Shown: positions 1 to 7,346, counted from the first letter of the stretch. The stretch: 33,513 bases of DNA from an uncultured Hyphomicrobiales bacterium (GCA_903892675.1 CAITJJ010000208.1:1-33513), one strand, 5' to 3'. Program-made: numbers and translations. The notes: generated from the sequence alone by a model not told the origin.

Positions 1-27
1 GCCGGCGCCGCGCCCGCCAAGAAGTAA
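1..27 (+). CDS. rplY: C-terminal tail of 50S ribosomal protein L25 (rplY/ctc), partial
   Basis: The window opens inside a reading frame whose last residues read AGAAPAKK before a TAA stop. Long Ala/Pro/Lys-rich tails are usual for the CTC-type L25 proteins of Rhizobiales, and L25 directly precedes pth in many alphaproteobacteria. A terminator hairpin follows. Identity rests on this tail plus gene order, because only eight residues are visible. Confidence 0.55.
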   Translation, partial: AGAAPAKK

Positions 28-80
28 CGTCCGGCGTCTTTCGCCAAACGTCCTTCGACGCAAGCGTGAACCTGATAATG

Positions 81-112
81 CCCGTCCCGGAATTTTCCGG
101 GGCGGGTTTTTC
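81..112 (+). terminator. Rho-independent terminator after rplY
   Basis: A GC-rich stem (cccgtcccgg / ccggggcggg, one G-U type pair) closes a loop of aatttt and is followed at once by a run of six T. It lies about 55 bp after the L25 stop and 65 bp before pth, so pth probably has its own promoter or depends on read-through. Confidence 0.85.
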
Positions 113-129
113 TCAAAGACAAGTCATGA

Positions 130-168
130 GGCGGCAACGCCGGTAAAGCCCAAAAGGCGGCAACGCCG
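130..168 (+). repeat. Two direct copies of a 13-bp motif upstream of pth
   Basis: The motif ggcggcaacgccg occurs at 130-142 and 156-168. Each copy is a small hairpin (ggcg/cgcc around caa). The second copy ends ten bases before the pth start codon, in the place where a Shine-Dalgarno sequence would be expected and is not seen. Confidence 0.7.
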
Positions 169-177
169 TTTAAAAAC

Positions 178-780
178 ATGCTGCTTTTCGTCGGCCTCGG
201 CAATCCAGGTCCGCGCTACGTCGGCAACCGCCACAATATCGGTTTCATGGCGGTGCAGGCGATCGCGCGCAGCCACAACATCGCGCCGTGGCGCAAACGC
301 TTTCAGGGCGTGTCGGTGGAAGGCACGGTCGGCGGCGACCGGGTGATGCTGCTATTGCCGGGAACATTCATGAACGAGTCCGGCCGCGCCGTGGCCGAGG
401 CTTTGAGTTTCTACAAGCTCGGCGTCGGTGACATCGTGGTGTTTCACGACGAGCTTGAACTGCCGGCGGGCAAAGTGCGGGTCAAGACCGGCGGCGGCAA
501 TGCCGGCCATAACGGCCTGCGCTCGATCTCGGCGCATGTCGGCAACGAATACCGGCGCGTGCGGCTTGGCATCGGCCATCCCGGCGACAAGAAACTGGTC
601 GAGAACTACGTGTTGCAGGATTTCGCCAAGAGCGAGTGGGCTTGGGTCGAGGCATTGTGCGACGTCGTCGCCGACAATGCCGGGCTGTTGACCGCGGGCA
701 AGGATTCGACGTTTCAGAACAAGATTCATCTGAGCATGGACGCCAAAGGATTCGGCGGCGACGCGGCAGACGACAGTTAA
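178..780 (+). CDS. pth: Peptidyl-tRNA hydrolase
   Basis: Cytosolic esterase that frees tRNA from prematurely released peptidyl-tRNA. The protein has 200 residues, close to the usual size (E. coli Pth 194). The N-terminal signature [16 protein letters not shown] is present, with Asn9 and catalytic His19. The motif [13 protein letters not shown] supplies Asp91, and [12 protein letters not shown] supplies Asn112, the residues known to bind and position the tRNA-peptide ester. Family assignment is secure. The next gene, ychF, starts 12 bp after the stop, so the two are probably cotranscribed. The start has no strong Shine-Dalgarno sequence, but the protein begins exactly where the family's first strand begins. 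Confidence 0.97.
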   Translation: MLLFVGLGNPGPRYVGNRHNIGFMAVQAIARSHNIAPWRKRFQGVSVEGTVGGDRVMLLLPGTFMNESGRAVAEALSFYKLGVGDIVVFHDELELPAGKVRVKTGGGNAGHNGLRSISAHVGNEYRRVRLGIGHPGDKKLVENYVLQDFAKSEWAWVEALCDVVADNAGLLTAGKDSTFQNKIHLSMDAKGFGGDAADDS

Positions 781-792
781 GGACAAGGCGCC

Positions 793-1899
793 ATGGGTTT
801 CAAATGCGGTATCGTCGGTCTGCCGAATGTCGGCAAATCGACCCTGTTCAACGCGCTGACGCAGACGGCGCAGGCGCAGGCGGCGAATTATCCGTTCTGC
901 ACGATTGAGCCGAATGTCGGCGAGATCGCGGTGCCGGATCCGCGCCTTGAGAAACTCTGCGCCATCGCCAAGTCCGAGCAGATCATTCCGACCCGCATTA
1001 CTTTCGTCGATATCGCCGGCCTGGTGCGCGGCGCGTCCAAAGGCGAAGGCCTCGGCAATCAGTTTCTCGCAACCATCCGCGAGGTCGACGCCATCGTCCA
1101 TGTCGTGCGCTGCTTCGTCGATACCGACATCACGCATGTCGAAGGCAAGATCGACCCGATCGCCGACATCGAGATCATCGAGACCGAGCTGATGCTGGCC
1201 GATCTCGACTCCCTGGAAAAGCGCGTCGACAATCTCGAAAAGAAGGCCAAGGGCTCGGGCGAGGACGCCAAGCTGGCCAAGGAAATGCTCGATCTGGTCA
1301 AGCGCTCGCTGGCGCTGTTGCAGGATGGCAAGCCGGCGCGTCTGGTCGAGCGCAAGGCCGACGAGGAGAAGCTGTTCCATTCGCTTGGGCTCTTGACCTC
1401 GGCGCCGGTGCTGTACGCCTGCAATGTCGAGGAAGCGTCGGCCGCCATCGGCAACGATTTCTCCCGCAAGGTCGAAGCGCGGGCCAAGGCAGAAGGCGCG
1501 GTCGCGGTGGTGATTTCCGCCAAGATCGAATCCGAGATCGCGGCGCTGCCCGAGAGTGAACGCGCCGATTATCTGGAAGCGGTCGGCTTGAAGGAAACCG
1601 GGCTCGACCAGCTGGTGCAGGCCGGCTACGCGCTGTTGCATCTGGTGACCTATTTCACCGTTGGCCCCAAGGAAACGCGCGCCTGGACCATCATCCAGGG
1701 CACCAAGGCCCCGGCCGCGGCCGGCGTGATCCATTCGGATTTCGAGAAGGGTTTCATCCGCTCCGAAACGATCGCCTATGACGACTACATCCGCTTCAGC
1801 GGCGAAGTCGGCTCTAAGGAGCACGGCAAGATGCGGCTGGAAGGCAAGGAATATGTGGTCGCCGACGGCGACGTGCTGCATTTCCGCTTTGCCAACTAA
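793..1899 (+). CDS. ychF: Redox-regulated ATPase YchF (OLA1 family)
   Basis: TRAFAC-class P-loop protein of the Obg/OLA1 family that hydrolyses ATP rather than GTP and binds ribosomes. It has 368 residues, near the family norm of 363. The P-loop GLPNVGKST is at 9-17 and the G3 motif DIAG at 73-76. At the G4 position it carries NVEE (211-214) instead of NKxD, the change known to go with ATP preference. A coiled-coil insertion rich in Lys/Glu spans about 140-175, and a C-terminal TGS domain about 285-368. An AAGGA motif about eight bases upstream supports the ATG. The pth-ychF order is common in proteobacteria. Confidence 0.97.
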   Translation: MGFKCGIVGLPNVGKSTLFNALTQTAQAQAANYPFCTIEPNVGEIAVPDPRLEKLCAIAKSEQIIPTRITFVDIAGLVRGASKGEGLGNQFLATIREVDAIVHVVRCFVDTDITHVEGKIDPIADIEIIETELMLADLDSLEKRVDNLEKKAKGSGEDAKLAKEMLDLVKRSLALLQDGKPARLVERKADEEKLFHSLGLLTSAPVLYACNVEEASAAIGNDFSRKVEARAKAEGAVAVVISAKIESEIAALPESERADYLEAVGLKETGLDQLVQAGYALLHLVTYFTVGPKETRAWTIIQGTKAPAAAGVIHSDFEKGFIRSETIAYDDYIRFSGEVGSKEHGKMRLEGKEYVVADGDVLHFRFAN

Positions 1900-1940
1900 A
1901 TTCGCGCATCGGCCCTGCGTGCGGCGACGATGACAGGCAT

Positions 1941-2444
1941 GTGACAAGCTCCGCGTTGCGCGGTAAAAGCGTCGCCGTGCCGCAACAGAAACTCCATTGG
2001 GAAGACTTCGAGCCGGGCGCGGTCGCCGTTTATGGGCCGCGGCTGGTGACGCGCGAGGAAATCGTCGCCTTCGCCGCCGAGTTCGATCCGCAGCCGATGC
2101 ATCTCGACGAGACAGCGGCGAGCGCCACGCTGCTCGGAGGCCTGGGCGCCTCTGGGTGGCATGCGTGCAGCCTGCTGATGCGCCTGATCGCCGATGGCTT
2201 CGTCCTCAATTCGTCGTCGATGGGCGCGCCCGGCGTCGACGAGGTGAACTGGCTCAAGCCGTTGCGACCCGGCGCGCGTATCCGTCTGCGGGCGACCGTG
2301 CTGGAGACGCGCGCCTCCAATAGCAAGCCCGCGGTCGGCCTGGTCAAATTCAAATTCGAGATGATCGACGAGGCCGATGCCGTCATCATGAGGCAGGTCA
2401 ATACGTTGATGATGGGCCGCCGCGCGCCGGGCGGGACACCATGA
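1941..2444 (+). CDS. MaoC-family (hot-dog) hydratase, first of a tandem pair
   Basis: Predicted hot-dog-fold enoyl-CoA hydratase/dehydratase of 167 residues. The motif FDPQPMHLDE matches the hydratase-2 pattern in which Asp and His, spaced as D-x4-H, activate water. LGASGWHACSLLMRLIAD matches the following helix. It overlaps the next gene by four bases (ATGA), and that gene is a paralogue, so the two may form a heterodimer or a split double hot-dog enzyme (inference). The start is a GTG. A second in-frame GTG at 1977 would give MPQQKLHWEDF, which fits family N-termini better, so the true start may be there. Substrate unknown. Confidence 0.85.
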   Translation: MTSSALRGKSVAVPQQKLHWEDFEPGAVAVYGPRLVTREEIVAFAAEFDPQPMHLDETAASATLLGGLGASGWHACSLLMRLIADGFVLNSSSMGAPGVDEVNWLKPLRPGARIRLRATVLETRASNSKPAVGLVKFKFEMIDEADAVIMRQVNTLMMGRRAPGGTP

Positions 2445-2923
2445 AATTCTTCGACGACATCAGGATCGGCGATGTGGTCATGACCGGCCGGCACACCTTC
2501 ACCGCGGGCGAAATCAAGTCGTTTGCAACGCGCTTCGATCCGCAGCTTTTTCATGTCGATGAAGAGGAAGCGGCGCGTTCGCATTTCGGCGCGCTGTGCG
2601 CCTCCGGCTGGCATACCGCGTCGGCGTGGATGCGGCTGATGGTCGACTATCGCCGCGCCGAAAACGACGCGGCGCGCGCGCGCGGCGAAGGCGTCGCTGC
2701 CAGCGGGCCGGCGCTCGGCTTCCGCGATCTGAAATGGCTAAAGCCGGTCTATGCCGGCGACGCCATCGATTACAAAAGCGAAGTCCTGGAAGTGCGGGCG
2801 TCCAACAGCCGCCCCGGTTTCGGCCTGGTGACGGTCCTGACCAGCGGCGCCAATCAGAACGGCGCGCCGGTGATCTCGTTTGTCAGCACCACCTTCGTCG
2901 CGCGCCGCCAGGAGAAGCCGTGA
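2441..2923 (+). CDS. MaoC-family (hot-dog) hydratase, second of a tandem pair
   Basis: A 160-residue hot-dog protein with FDPQLFHVDEEEA (D-x4-H) followed by LCASGWHTASAWMRLM, the same two blocks as the preceding gene. Both paralogues also share the blocks WLKP(L/V) and VLE(T/V)RASNS, so they arose by duplication. Its ATG overlaps the previous stop (ATGA), and its own stop overlaps the GTG of the following exporter gene (GTGA), indicating a coupled three-gene operon. Both copies keep the Asp-His pair, so neither looks like a degenerate structural subunit. Confidence 0.88.
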   Translation: MKFFDDIRIGDVVMTGRHTFTAGEIKSFATRFDPQLFHVDEEEAARSHFGALCASGWHTASAWMRLMVDYRRAENDAARARGEGVAASGPALGFRDLKWLKPVYAGDAIDYKSEVLEVRASNSRPGFGLVTVLTSGANQNGAPVISFVSTTFVARRQEKP

Positions 2924-4119
2924 GCACCGCGACCGGCATCGCCGACGATCCGCAACGAAAGCACCAGGAAAGGCGCGCCATCGGCGTCGCCTGCGGCGCG
3001 CATGCGCTGCACGATGGCTATACCGACCTCATTTATGTGATGCTGCCGATCTGGCAGAGCGAGTTCGGTCTCGGCTATGCTGCGCTCGGCGCCATGAAAT
3101 CTGTCTTCTCCGGCGCGCTATCGGTCTTTCAGATACCCTCGGGCTTTCTCGCCGAGCGATATGGTACGCCGCTGGTGCTGGCGCTCGGCACCGCGCTGGC
3201 CGGCGTCGGCTATATTCTCGCCGGCTTCAGCCACGGCTTCCCGCTTCTGGTCGGCGCCTTGCTGGTCGGCGGCTTGGGCGCCAGCACGCAGCATCCTCTG
3301 GCGTCGTCCTTGATTGCGCATGCCTTCTCCGGCAAGCGCTCACTCAAGGCGCTCGGCACCTATAACTTCGCCGGCGACATCGGCAAGATGGTGGTGCCGG
3401 TCGCCGCCTCGTTGCTGTTTCTCATTCTGCCATGGCGCGAGGCGGTGGCCTTGCTCGGCGGCATTGGCATTCTGGCGGCGGTTGCCATTTATATCCTCAT
3501 CCCCCGCTTTCGCGATCAGCCGGCCGCACCGGAGAAAAAGAATAGTGTTGCCGGTGGCGCGCGGGCGGTGCGCCGCTATGACTTTTCGCTGCTGCTGTCG
3601 GTCGGCGTCATCGACAGCGCGACGCGCATGGCGTTTTTGACTTTTCTGCCTTTCGTGCTGACCGCGAAAGGCGCCGGCATCCAGACCATCGGCGTGGCGC
3701 TGACGCTGGTATTCGCCGGCGGCGCCGTCGGCAAACTGGTCTGCGCCTTCATCGGCGCACGCATCGGCGCGGTGGCGACCGTGTGGCTGACCGAGACGAT
3801 CACCGCGGTCGCTATCGTCGCGATTCTGCCGCTGTCGCTTCAAGGCGCGATGGTGCTGTTGCCGATCGTCGGCATCGCCCTCAACGGCACGTCGTCGGTG
3901 CTGTACGGTTCGGTGCCCGAACTGGTCGCGCCGGAAAAGCGCCAGCGCGCCTTCGGCATTTTCTACACCGGCACGATCGGCGCCGGCGCGGTGTCGCCAT
4001 TTCTGTACGGATTGCTCGGCGATGCCGTCGGCATCAACACGGCGTTGCTGGTCGTCGCCGCCGCTGTGTTGCTGACGTTGCCGATTACCTTGGTGCTGCG
4101 GCCGGCGCTGCGCGCGTGA
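2920..4119 (+). CDS. MFS transporter, fosmidomycin-resistance (Fsr)-like
   Basis: Inner-membrane major facilitator of 399 residues with about 12 hydrophobic segments and a charged central loop (RFRDQPAAPEKKN) between the six-helix halves. The N-terminal block HDGYTDLIYVMLPIWQSEFG and the loop 2-3 motif GFLAERYG resemble the Fsr-type drug-export branch. The GTG start overlaps the preceding stop and gives a short polar N-terminus before helix 1. A longer frame runs upstream but lies wholly over the MaoC gene. Coupling to two hydratases suggests export or import of an acid handled by them (inference). The last codons lie inside a palindromic repeat. Confidence 0.9.
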   Translation: MSTATGIADDPQRKHQERRAIGVACGAHALHDGYTDLIYVMLPIWQSEFGLGYAALGAMKSVFSGALSVFQIPSGFLAERYGTPLVLALGTALAGVGYILAGFSHGFPLLVGALLVGGLGASTQHPLASSLIAHAFSGKRSLKALGTYNFAGDIGKMVVPVAASLLFLILPWREAVALLGGIGILAAVAIYILIPRFRDQPAAPEKKNSVAGGARAVRRYDFSLLLSVGVIDSATRMAFLTFLPFVLTAKGAGIQTIGVALTLVFAGGAVGKLVCAFIGARIGAVATVWLTETITAVAIVAILPLSLQGAMVLLPIVGIALNGTSSVLYGSVPELVAPEKRQRAFGIFYTGTIGAGAVSPFLYGLLGDAVGINTALLVVAAAVLLTLPITLVLRPALRA

Positions 4120-4161
4120 TCCCGAAAAGTGGGCACAGGTTTTCGGATAAGATCACGCGCG
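4111..4161. repeat. Rhizobiales-type palindromic repeat overlapping the MFS stop codon
   Basis: Perfect 11-bp outer arms (cgcgcgtgatc at 4111-4121, gatcacgcgcg at 4151-4161) and inner arms ccgaaaa/ttttcgg surround gtgggcacaggt. This sequence type (gatc-ccgaaaagtgggca-ccggttttcgg-gatc) is familiar as a dispersed intergenic element in Bradyrhizobium-like genomes. Its left arm supplies the last codons and the TGA of the MFS gene. It could act as an mRNA-end-stabilising hairpin. Confidence 0.8.
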
Positions 4162-4187
4162 AACAATAAAGCACCTGACGGTTTGAC

Positions 4188-4577
4188 TTACGGCCTGATT
4201 TTCACCTTGACCTGCCTGACCAGCGCCGCCGGCAGCACATCGAGATAGGGCCCGAGCAGGAAGGCTTCGCCGGAGCCGTCGCCATACATGCGGTTATGCG
4301 CATCGATCATCGCCCGCACCGGCCGCGCGCAGGCCGTAATTGAATCGACGATCAGGTCGTTGATATCGACCGCGCGGATGTCATTGCTGTAGCGGCGATC
4401 GGCCGACACCTTGCGCACGATGCAGTCGGTGGCGCGCAGCACCAGCGGCAAGAGCGCGGATTCTTTCTGGCGTACCGATATTTGCGCCCAGGCCGGCGCG
4501 CCTGTCGGCATCGGCATCTGAGTATCAAGCGAGACATTCAACACAAGCGACAACCCCAACAGGGATGTGACGATCAT
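4188..4577 (-). CDS. Small exported protein of unknown function
   Basis: A 129-residue protein with a hydrophobic N-terminus (MIVTSLLGLSLVLNVSL) and an Ala-rich stretch ending PAWAQ that looks like a signal-peptidase site near residue 32. The mature part is mostly helical, with two Cys (CIVRKV and ACARPV) that could form a disulfide in the periplasm. No family recognised and no catalytic motif seen. It is convergent with the MFS gene, with the palindromic repeat between them, and its upstream side faces the repeat-rich gap. No clear Shine-Dalgarno sequence precedes the ATG. Confidence 0.7.
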   Translation of the reverse strand: MIVTSLLGLSLVLNVSLDTQMPMPTGAPAWAQISVRQKESALLPLVLRATDCIVRKVSADRRYSNDIRAVDINDLIVDSITACARPVRAMIDAHNRMYGDGSGEAFLLGPYLDVLPAALVRQVKVKIRP

Positions 4578-4912
4578 TGTGGGACCCGCGAATCAGAGAC
4601 ACCTCTTTGGTAACGCAGCGCCTCTCGGCCCGCAGTAAATAGTTTGAACGCGCCAACGAAATGCACCGCTAACCGGTTTGGCCGGCGGCGCTGCGCTGGC
4701 GCCACGTTGGCAAGGGTCGCGGCGTCGGCGGTGGAGGGCTTATCGCACATCATGCGCGGGCGGTGGCCGCCGCAGGTCCCGGTTGATTATTTTCTTGGCA
4801 CCCGTGTTCCGGCGACGCCAGGGAAGGGCGCGGTGTGGCGGCAAAGCCGCGTCGTCCCGGATTTTCGCGTCTTGCAATGGTTTACCTTTTCGCCGGCGGG
4901 ATGCTTTGCGCG
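4578..4912. other. Intergenic stretch with no convincing gene
   Basis: Short open frames exist, but their products are Arg/Cys-rich, lack ribosome-binding sites and look like random translation of GC-rich DNA. A small hairpin (gcggcaaagccgc) lies near 4839. It leads directly into the paired palindromes. I see no RNA gene. Confidence 0.5.
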
Positions 4913-4996
4913 GCTCCACTAGTGGAGCGGATTTGACGTTCGCTACCCGTTTGCCGCGCATATCTTATGCGAACGTCAAATCCAAAGCTCCACTAG
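4913..4996. repeat. Long palindromic element, copy 1 (CTAG-bounded, 25-bp arms)
   Basis: Left arm: ctagtggagc (4919-4928) then ggatttgacgttcgc (4929-4943). Right arm: gcgaacgtcaaatcc (4969-4983), an unpaired aaa (4984-4986), then gctccactag (4987-4996). The stem is perfect over 25 bp apart from the 3-nt bulge, and the loop is 25 nt. The left edge is itself a 16-bp palindrome (4913-4928), as if another element's right end once shared the CTAG. It pairs structurally with the next element. Confidence 0.9.
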
Positions 4997-5009
4997 CAAC
5001 AATAACTTA

Positions 5010-5085
5010 CTAGTGGTCCTTTGATTCTAACATTCGCAAAAGTGGCTCCGCGGACGGGATGCGAATGTTAGAATCGGACCACTAG
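5010..5085. repeat. Long palindromic element, copy 2 (inverted relative to copy 1)
   Basis: Left arm: ctagtggtcc (5010-5019), unpaired ttt (5020-5022), then gattctaacattcgc (5023-5037). Right arm: gcgaatgttagaatc (5061-5075) and ggaccactag (5076-5085). Again 10+15 bp of perfect stem with a 3-nt bulge at the same junction, now on the opposite arm, so the element is inverted relative to copy 1. The loop is 23 nt and shares a GCGG-n-ACGGG core with the reverse complement of copy 1's loop. All arm differences from copy 1 are matched on the other arm. Confidence 0.9.
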
Positions 5086-5139
5086 CGCTGGATTTTCCGG
5101 GCTTAAAGGGCCATATTAGGCTCCGAGGAGTTTCTTCTG

Positions 5140-5412
5140 ATGTCGATGATCAACTACCGGGCGCCGTCCGAACTGTTTCCGAGCCGCAGCCGCAAGTCCC
5201 GCCGTCCCATAGGTTACAAGCGTTTTCCGACCGCGGCGGAAGCAATCCGCTTTGCGATAGAGGAATTGCCGCCGGAATTGCTGCTCGGGGCCTATCTGGA
5301 AGTCGAGGAAAAGCGCTTCGACGGTAACGGCATCCGACAGCTTTATGACAGCGCCGACTATCCGCTCCCCCGCAAGGCGGTGAAGCCGGACAAGGCCGTC
5401 GCCGCCAACTAA
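5140..5412 (+). CDS. Conserved small cytosolic protein of unknown function
   Basis: A 90-residue protein without signal or membrane segment. The core reads [19 protein letters not shown] followed by [16 protein letters not shown], an arrangement with a helix and a strand that suggests a small alpha/beta fold; the tail is Lys/Pro-rich. GAGGAG (5124-5129) ten bases before the ATG is a good ribosome-binding site. A second ATG two codons in is possible. I believe similar proteins are common in Bradyrhizobiaceae, but no function is known to me. Confidence 0.8.
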   Translation: MSMINYRAPSELFPSRSRKSRRPIGYKRFPTAAEAIRFAIEELPPELLLGAYLEVEEKRFDGNGIRQLYDSADYPLPRKAVKPDKAVAAN

Positions 5413-5511
5413 TTCCCCATTTTGCCTATTATTTTCGTGATCGCCGGCACAGCCTGAAAACTGTGGAACCGCCATGCTTTGGCCGCGTTTACCCGGTGAT
5501 AACGACGCCTT

Positions 5512-5530
5512 CGCTAAAGCGCATTTAGCG
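5512..5530. promoter_or_regulatory. Short inverted repeat upstream of a small membrane-protein gene
   Basis: cgctaaa and tttagcg form perfect 7-bp arms around gcgca, about 30 bp before the ATG at 5560. The position suits an operator or a 5'-leader hairpin. No regulator is suggested by the context. Confidence 0.35.
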
Positions 5531-5559
5531 CAATGTCATTTAAATAGTCTGGACCCACG

Positions 5560-5718
5560 ATGGCCGATAGAAATGCACTTGGAATGATCGGCCTGTTGTT
5601 CGGCGCGACCACATTGTTCGTCATGATGATGGGCGCCGTCGTGGTCGCGGACCACCTGTCCGGCAAATTGCATCTCGACGACGGGCTTGCCGTGGCGCAG
5701 CCCTTGACGGAGCGCTGA
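5560..5718 (+). CDS. 52-residue single-pass membrane protein
   Basis: Reads MADRNALGMIGLLFGATTLF and continues through VMMMGAVVVADHL to a short polar tail ending PLTER. One strongly hydrophobic segment (about residues 8-30) is preceded by a short charged start, fitting an N-in single-pass inner-membrane protein. The ribosome-binding site is weak (ctgga). Codon use is coding-like (strong third-position GC), and similar tiny proteins are familiar to me from Rhizobiales genomes. It is easily missed because of its length. Confidence 0.6.
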   Translation: MADRNALGMIGLLFGATTLFVMMMGAVVVADHLSGKLHLDDGLAVAQPLTER

Positions 5719-5832
5719 GCGCCCATTCTTCCCTGGTGGCTTGCTGCCTCACGTCGCCACATTTCCGCGAAATTTACGCAACTTCCGCGCCTCCCGGCCG
5801 TTGTCATCCAACAACAGTCCGTGGAGGCTCCC

Positions 5833-6630
5833 GTGAAATCATCAAATCTCAATCTCCTGTCGGCAACGGCATTGGCCGTGATCCTTGCCGCGCCGTTGAC
5901 GTTTGGCATTGCGCAAGCGGCTGAAGGCGCAAAGAACGCCATCGACACGACCGCCGGCGGCGAAAAGATTCCGACAACGGAACAAGCGCGCGCCGCCAAA
6001 CTCATGCCGGACGACCCGAACCCGGTTCCGGGGCAGGCCCTGGTCCCGGCCACGAGCGACGGCAAGGGTGACAAACCGGCGACGTCATCGGGCGACGGCG
6101 ATCCGACAACGAAGACCGGCGGCCAGGCGGCGGTCGGCGGCGCAATGTCACCGGGCGCCTCCGCAGGCGGCGCCAACACGTCCACTCCGGGCGGGGCTTC
6201 CGGTTCCTCCGGCACAGGCGGAGTTTCGGCGGAAACAACAGGCGCGCGTCCGGCCAGCGCACCGGCGGACAGCCGTCCCGGTCCCATCGGCGCGACCGGT
6301 CAGACCATGCCGTCGAAATTTTCACAACGAAACGACATTCTCGACCGCGTCCCGATCATGGCGATGCCGATGGCGCTGACGCTACCGCAGCGGCAGCGTA
6401 TCTATCAGTCGGTCATGGCCGACACGGCGCAGCAGCCGAGGGCGGATGCCCAAGCGTTAGCGCCGGCAACCATCCTGTCCACCGAACAGGCGCTCAATGA
6501 AACGCAGGCCTTGCCGGAAAGCCTCAATGATATCGATCTACTCAAGGGGCTGCGCTACATCAAGGCCAAGGACAAGGTGCTGTTGGTGTGGCCGGCGACA
6601 CGCATCGTGGTCGACGCGATCACGCTGTAA
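5833..6630 (+). CDS. Exported low-complexity protein with DUF1236-like C-terminus
   Basis: The GTG start at 5833 is preceded by gtggagg (5821-5827); an upstream in-frame GTG at 5821 is that same ribosome-binding site and is unlikely to be the start. The 265-residue product has a signal peptide (SATALAVILAAPLTFGIAQA, cleavage near AQA-AEG). A Gly/Ser/Ala/Pro/Thr-rich disordered region follows (about 60-155), and then a C-terminal block. The end, LKGLRYIKAKDKVLLVWPATRIVVDAI, resembles the DUF1236 domain of rhizobial envelope proteins (GYRY...VLVDP..R.V...I). Role unknown, probably cell-envelope associated. Confidence 0.75.
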   Translation: MKSSNLNLLSATALAVILAAPLTFGIAQAAEGAKNAIDTTAGGEKIPTTEQARAAKLMPDDPNPVPGQALVPATSDGKGDKPATSSGDGDPTTKTGGQAAVGGAMSPGASAGGANTSTPGGASGSSGTGGVSAETTGARPASAPADSRPGPIGATGQTMPSKFSQRNDILDRVPIMAMPMALTLPQRQRIYQSVMADTAQQPRADAQALAPATILSTEQALNETQALPESLNDIDLLKGLRYIKAKDKVLLVWPATRIVVDAITL

Positions 6631-6653
6631 GCGCTGGACAAAGAAAACGCCTG

Positions 6654-6686
6654 ACGCCATCGCCGCAATCCGGCGATGGCGTTTCG
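6654..6686 (+). terminator. Strong terminator-like hairpin
   Basis: Perfect 12-bp stem (acgccatcgccg / cggcgatggcgt) with a 5-nt loop, 24 bp after the stop of the DUF1236-like gene. The following bases are only weakly T-rich (ttcgcgttaat), so termination may be partial. Confidence 0.65.
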
Positions 6687-6690
6687 CGTT

Positions 6691-6784
6691 AATAGCGTTT
6701 TCGAGCGAAGTGGGTACCGGTTCGCGTGAAGAAAACGCGTCAAAGCAAGAGCTAGAGCCCCGGCTTTGATCCTATCAAAGCCGG
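6691..6784. repeat. Dispersed rhizobial palindromic repeat with second hairpin
   Basis: The first half, agcgttttcgagcgaagtgg followed by taccggttcgcgtgaagaaa and acgcgt, has arms gcgttttc (6695-6702) and gaaaacgc (6731-6738). I recognise this type from many Bradyrhizobium intergenic regions. The second half is an 11-bp perfect stem ccggctttgat/atcaaagccgg (6760-6784) with a 3-nt loop. It sits between convergent genes and may end transcription from both sides. Confidence 0.8.
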
Positions 6785-6800
6785 AAAGGCTCGTGCTTGC

Positions 6801-7346
6801 TCAGCCGGCGGAGCGTTGCGCCGGATTGGATTTTGTCGCCTGTTTGGGCGGCTCGCCCTTCCATTGCGTCAAGCTGTCGGCGATCACGGTCATCGCCGTC
6901 ATTGCCGCGTGGCTCAGGCTTGCGTAACCGGCGACCTCGCGGCTCACCCGGTCACCTTCGTCGCGCAACATGTCGCGCACGCTCTGCAGTTCGAGAATGA
7001 CGCGGTCGATTTCCTCCATCGAAGCGCCCGAGACGCGCCGGATCAACGTATTGAGATTGTCGGCCACCGGATCGCCGGCGGTTTCCACATCGGCTCTTGG
7101 CCGGCGCAGCGCGGTGACGTCACGACGGACGAATTCGCGGATTTCGCCTTCAAAGGCATTGGCCGCGGCCTGATCGATGTCGCCGAGCCTTTCGGGCACG
7201 ATGCGTTCGCCGGGAAATCGCTCCGGCGTCGGTCTATCCGCCGCGCGCCGATCCGGAGCATATTTTTCCGGGCCGAATTTATCGGCAACGGATTTATCCG
7301 GCACAATTCTATCCGCTCCAAACCGATCGGGTCTGATGGCCGTCAT
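6801..7346 (-). CDS. Unknown protein with charged Pro-repeat N-terminus and helical C-terminus
   Basis: The ATG at 7346 has gcaggag upstream, while the frame's upstream extension is Pro/Arg-rich and has no such site. The product has 181 residues. Residues about 6-55 are a degenerate repeat of PD/PE-R/K steps (PDRFGAD, RIVPDKS, KFGPEKY, PERFPGE, RIVPERL). Residues 60-165 form a predicted helical domain (EIREFVRRDVTALRR, EIDRVILELQSVRDMLRDEG, VAGYASLSHAAMTAMTVIAD). No signal peptide or known family. The helical part could be coiled-coil; the repeat is probably disordered and may bind a partner electrostatically. Confidence 0.75.
   Translation of the reverse strand: MTAIRPDRFGADRIVPDKSVADKFGPEKYAPDRRAADRPTPERFPGERIVPERLGDIDQAAANAFEGEIREFVRRDVTALRRPRADVETAGDPVADNLNTLIRRVSGASMEEIDRVILELQSVRDMLRDEGDRVSREVAGYASLSHAAMTAMTVIADSLTQWKGEPPKQATKSNPAQRSAG

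Noticed and set aside
352-1947. Long open frame on - over pth and ychF
   Set aside because: It is the antisense shadow of two well-conserved genes. The product is Arg/His/Gly-rich and has no start signal.
4644-5013. Possible genes in the 4578-5139 gap
   Set aside because: Products are Arg/Cys-rich with no ribosome-binding site and run into the palindromes; judged noncoding.
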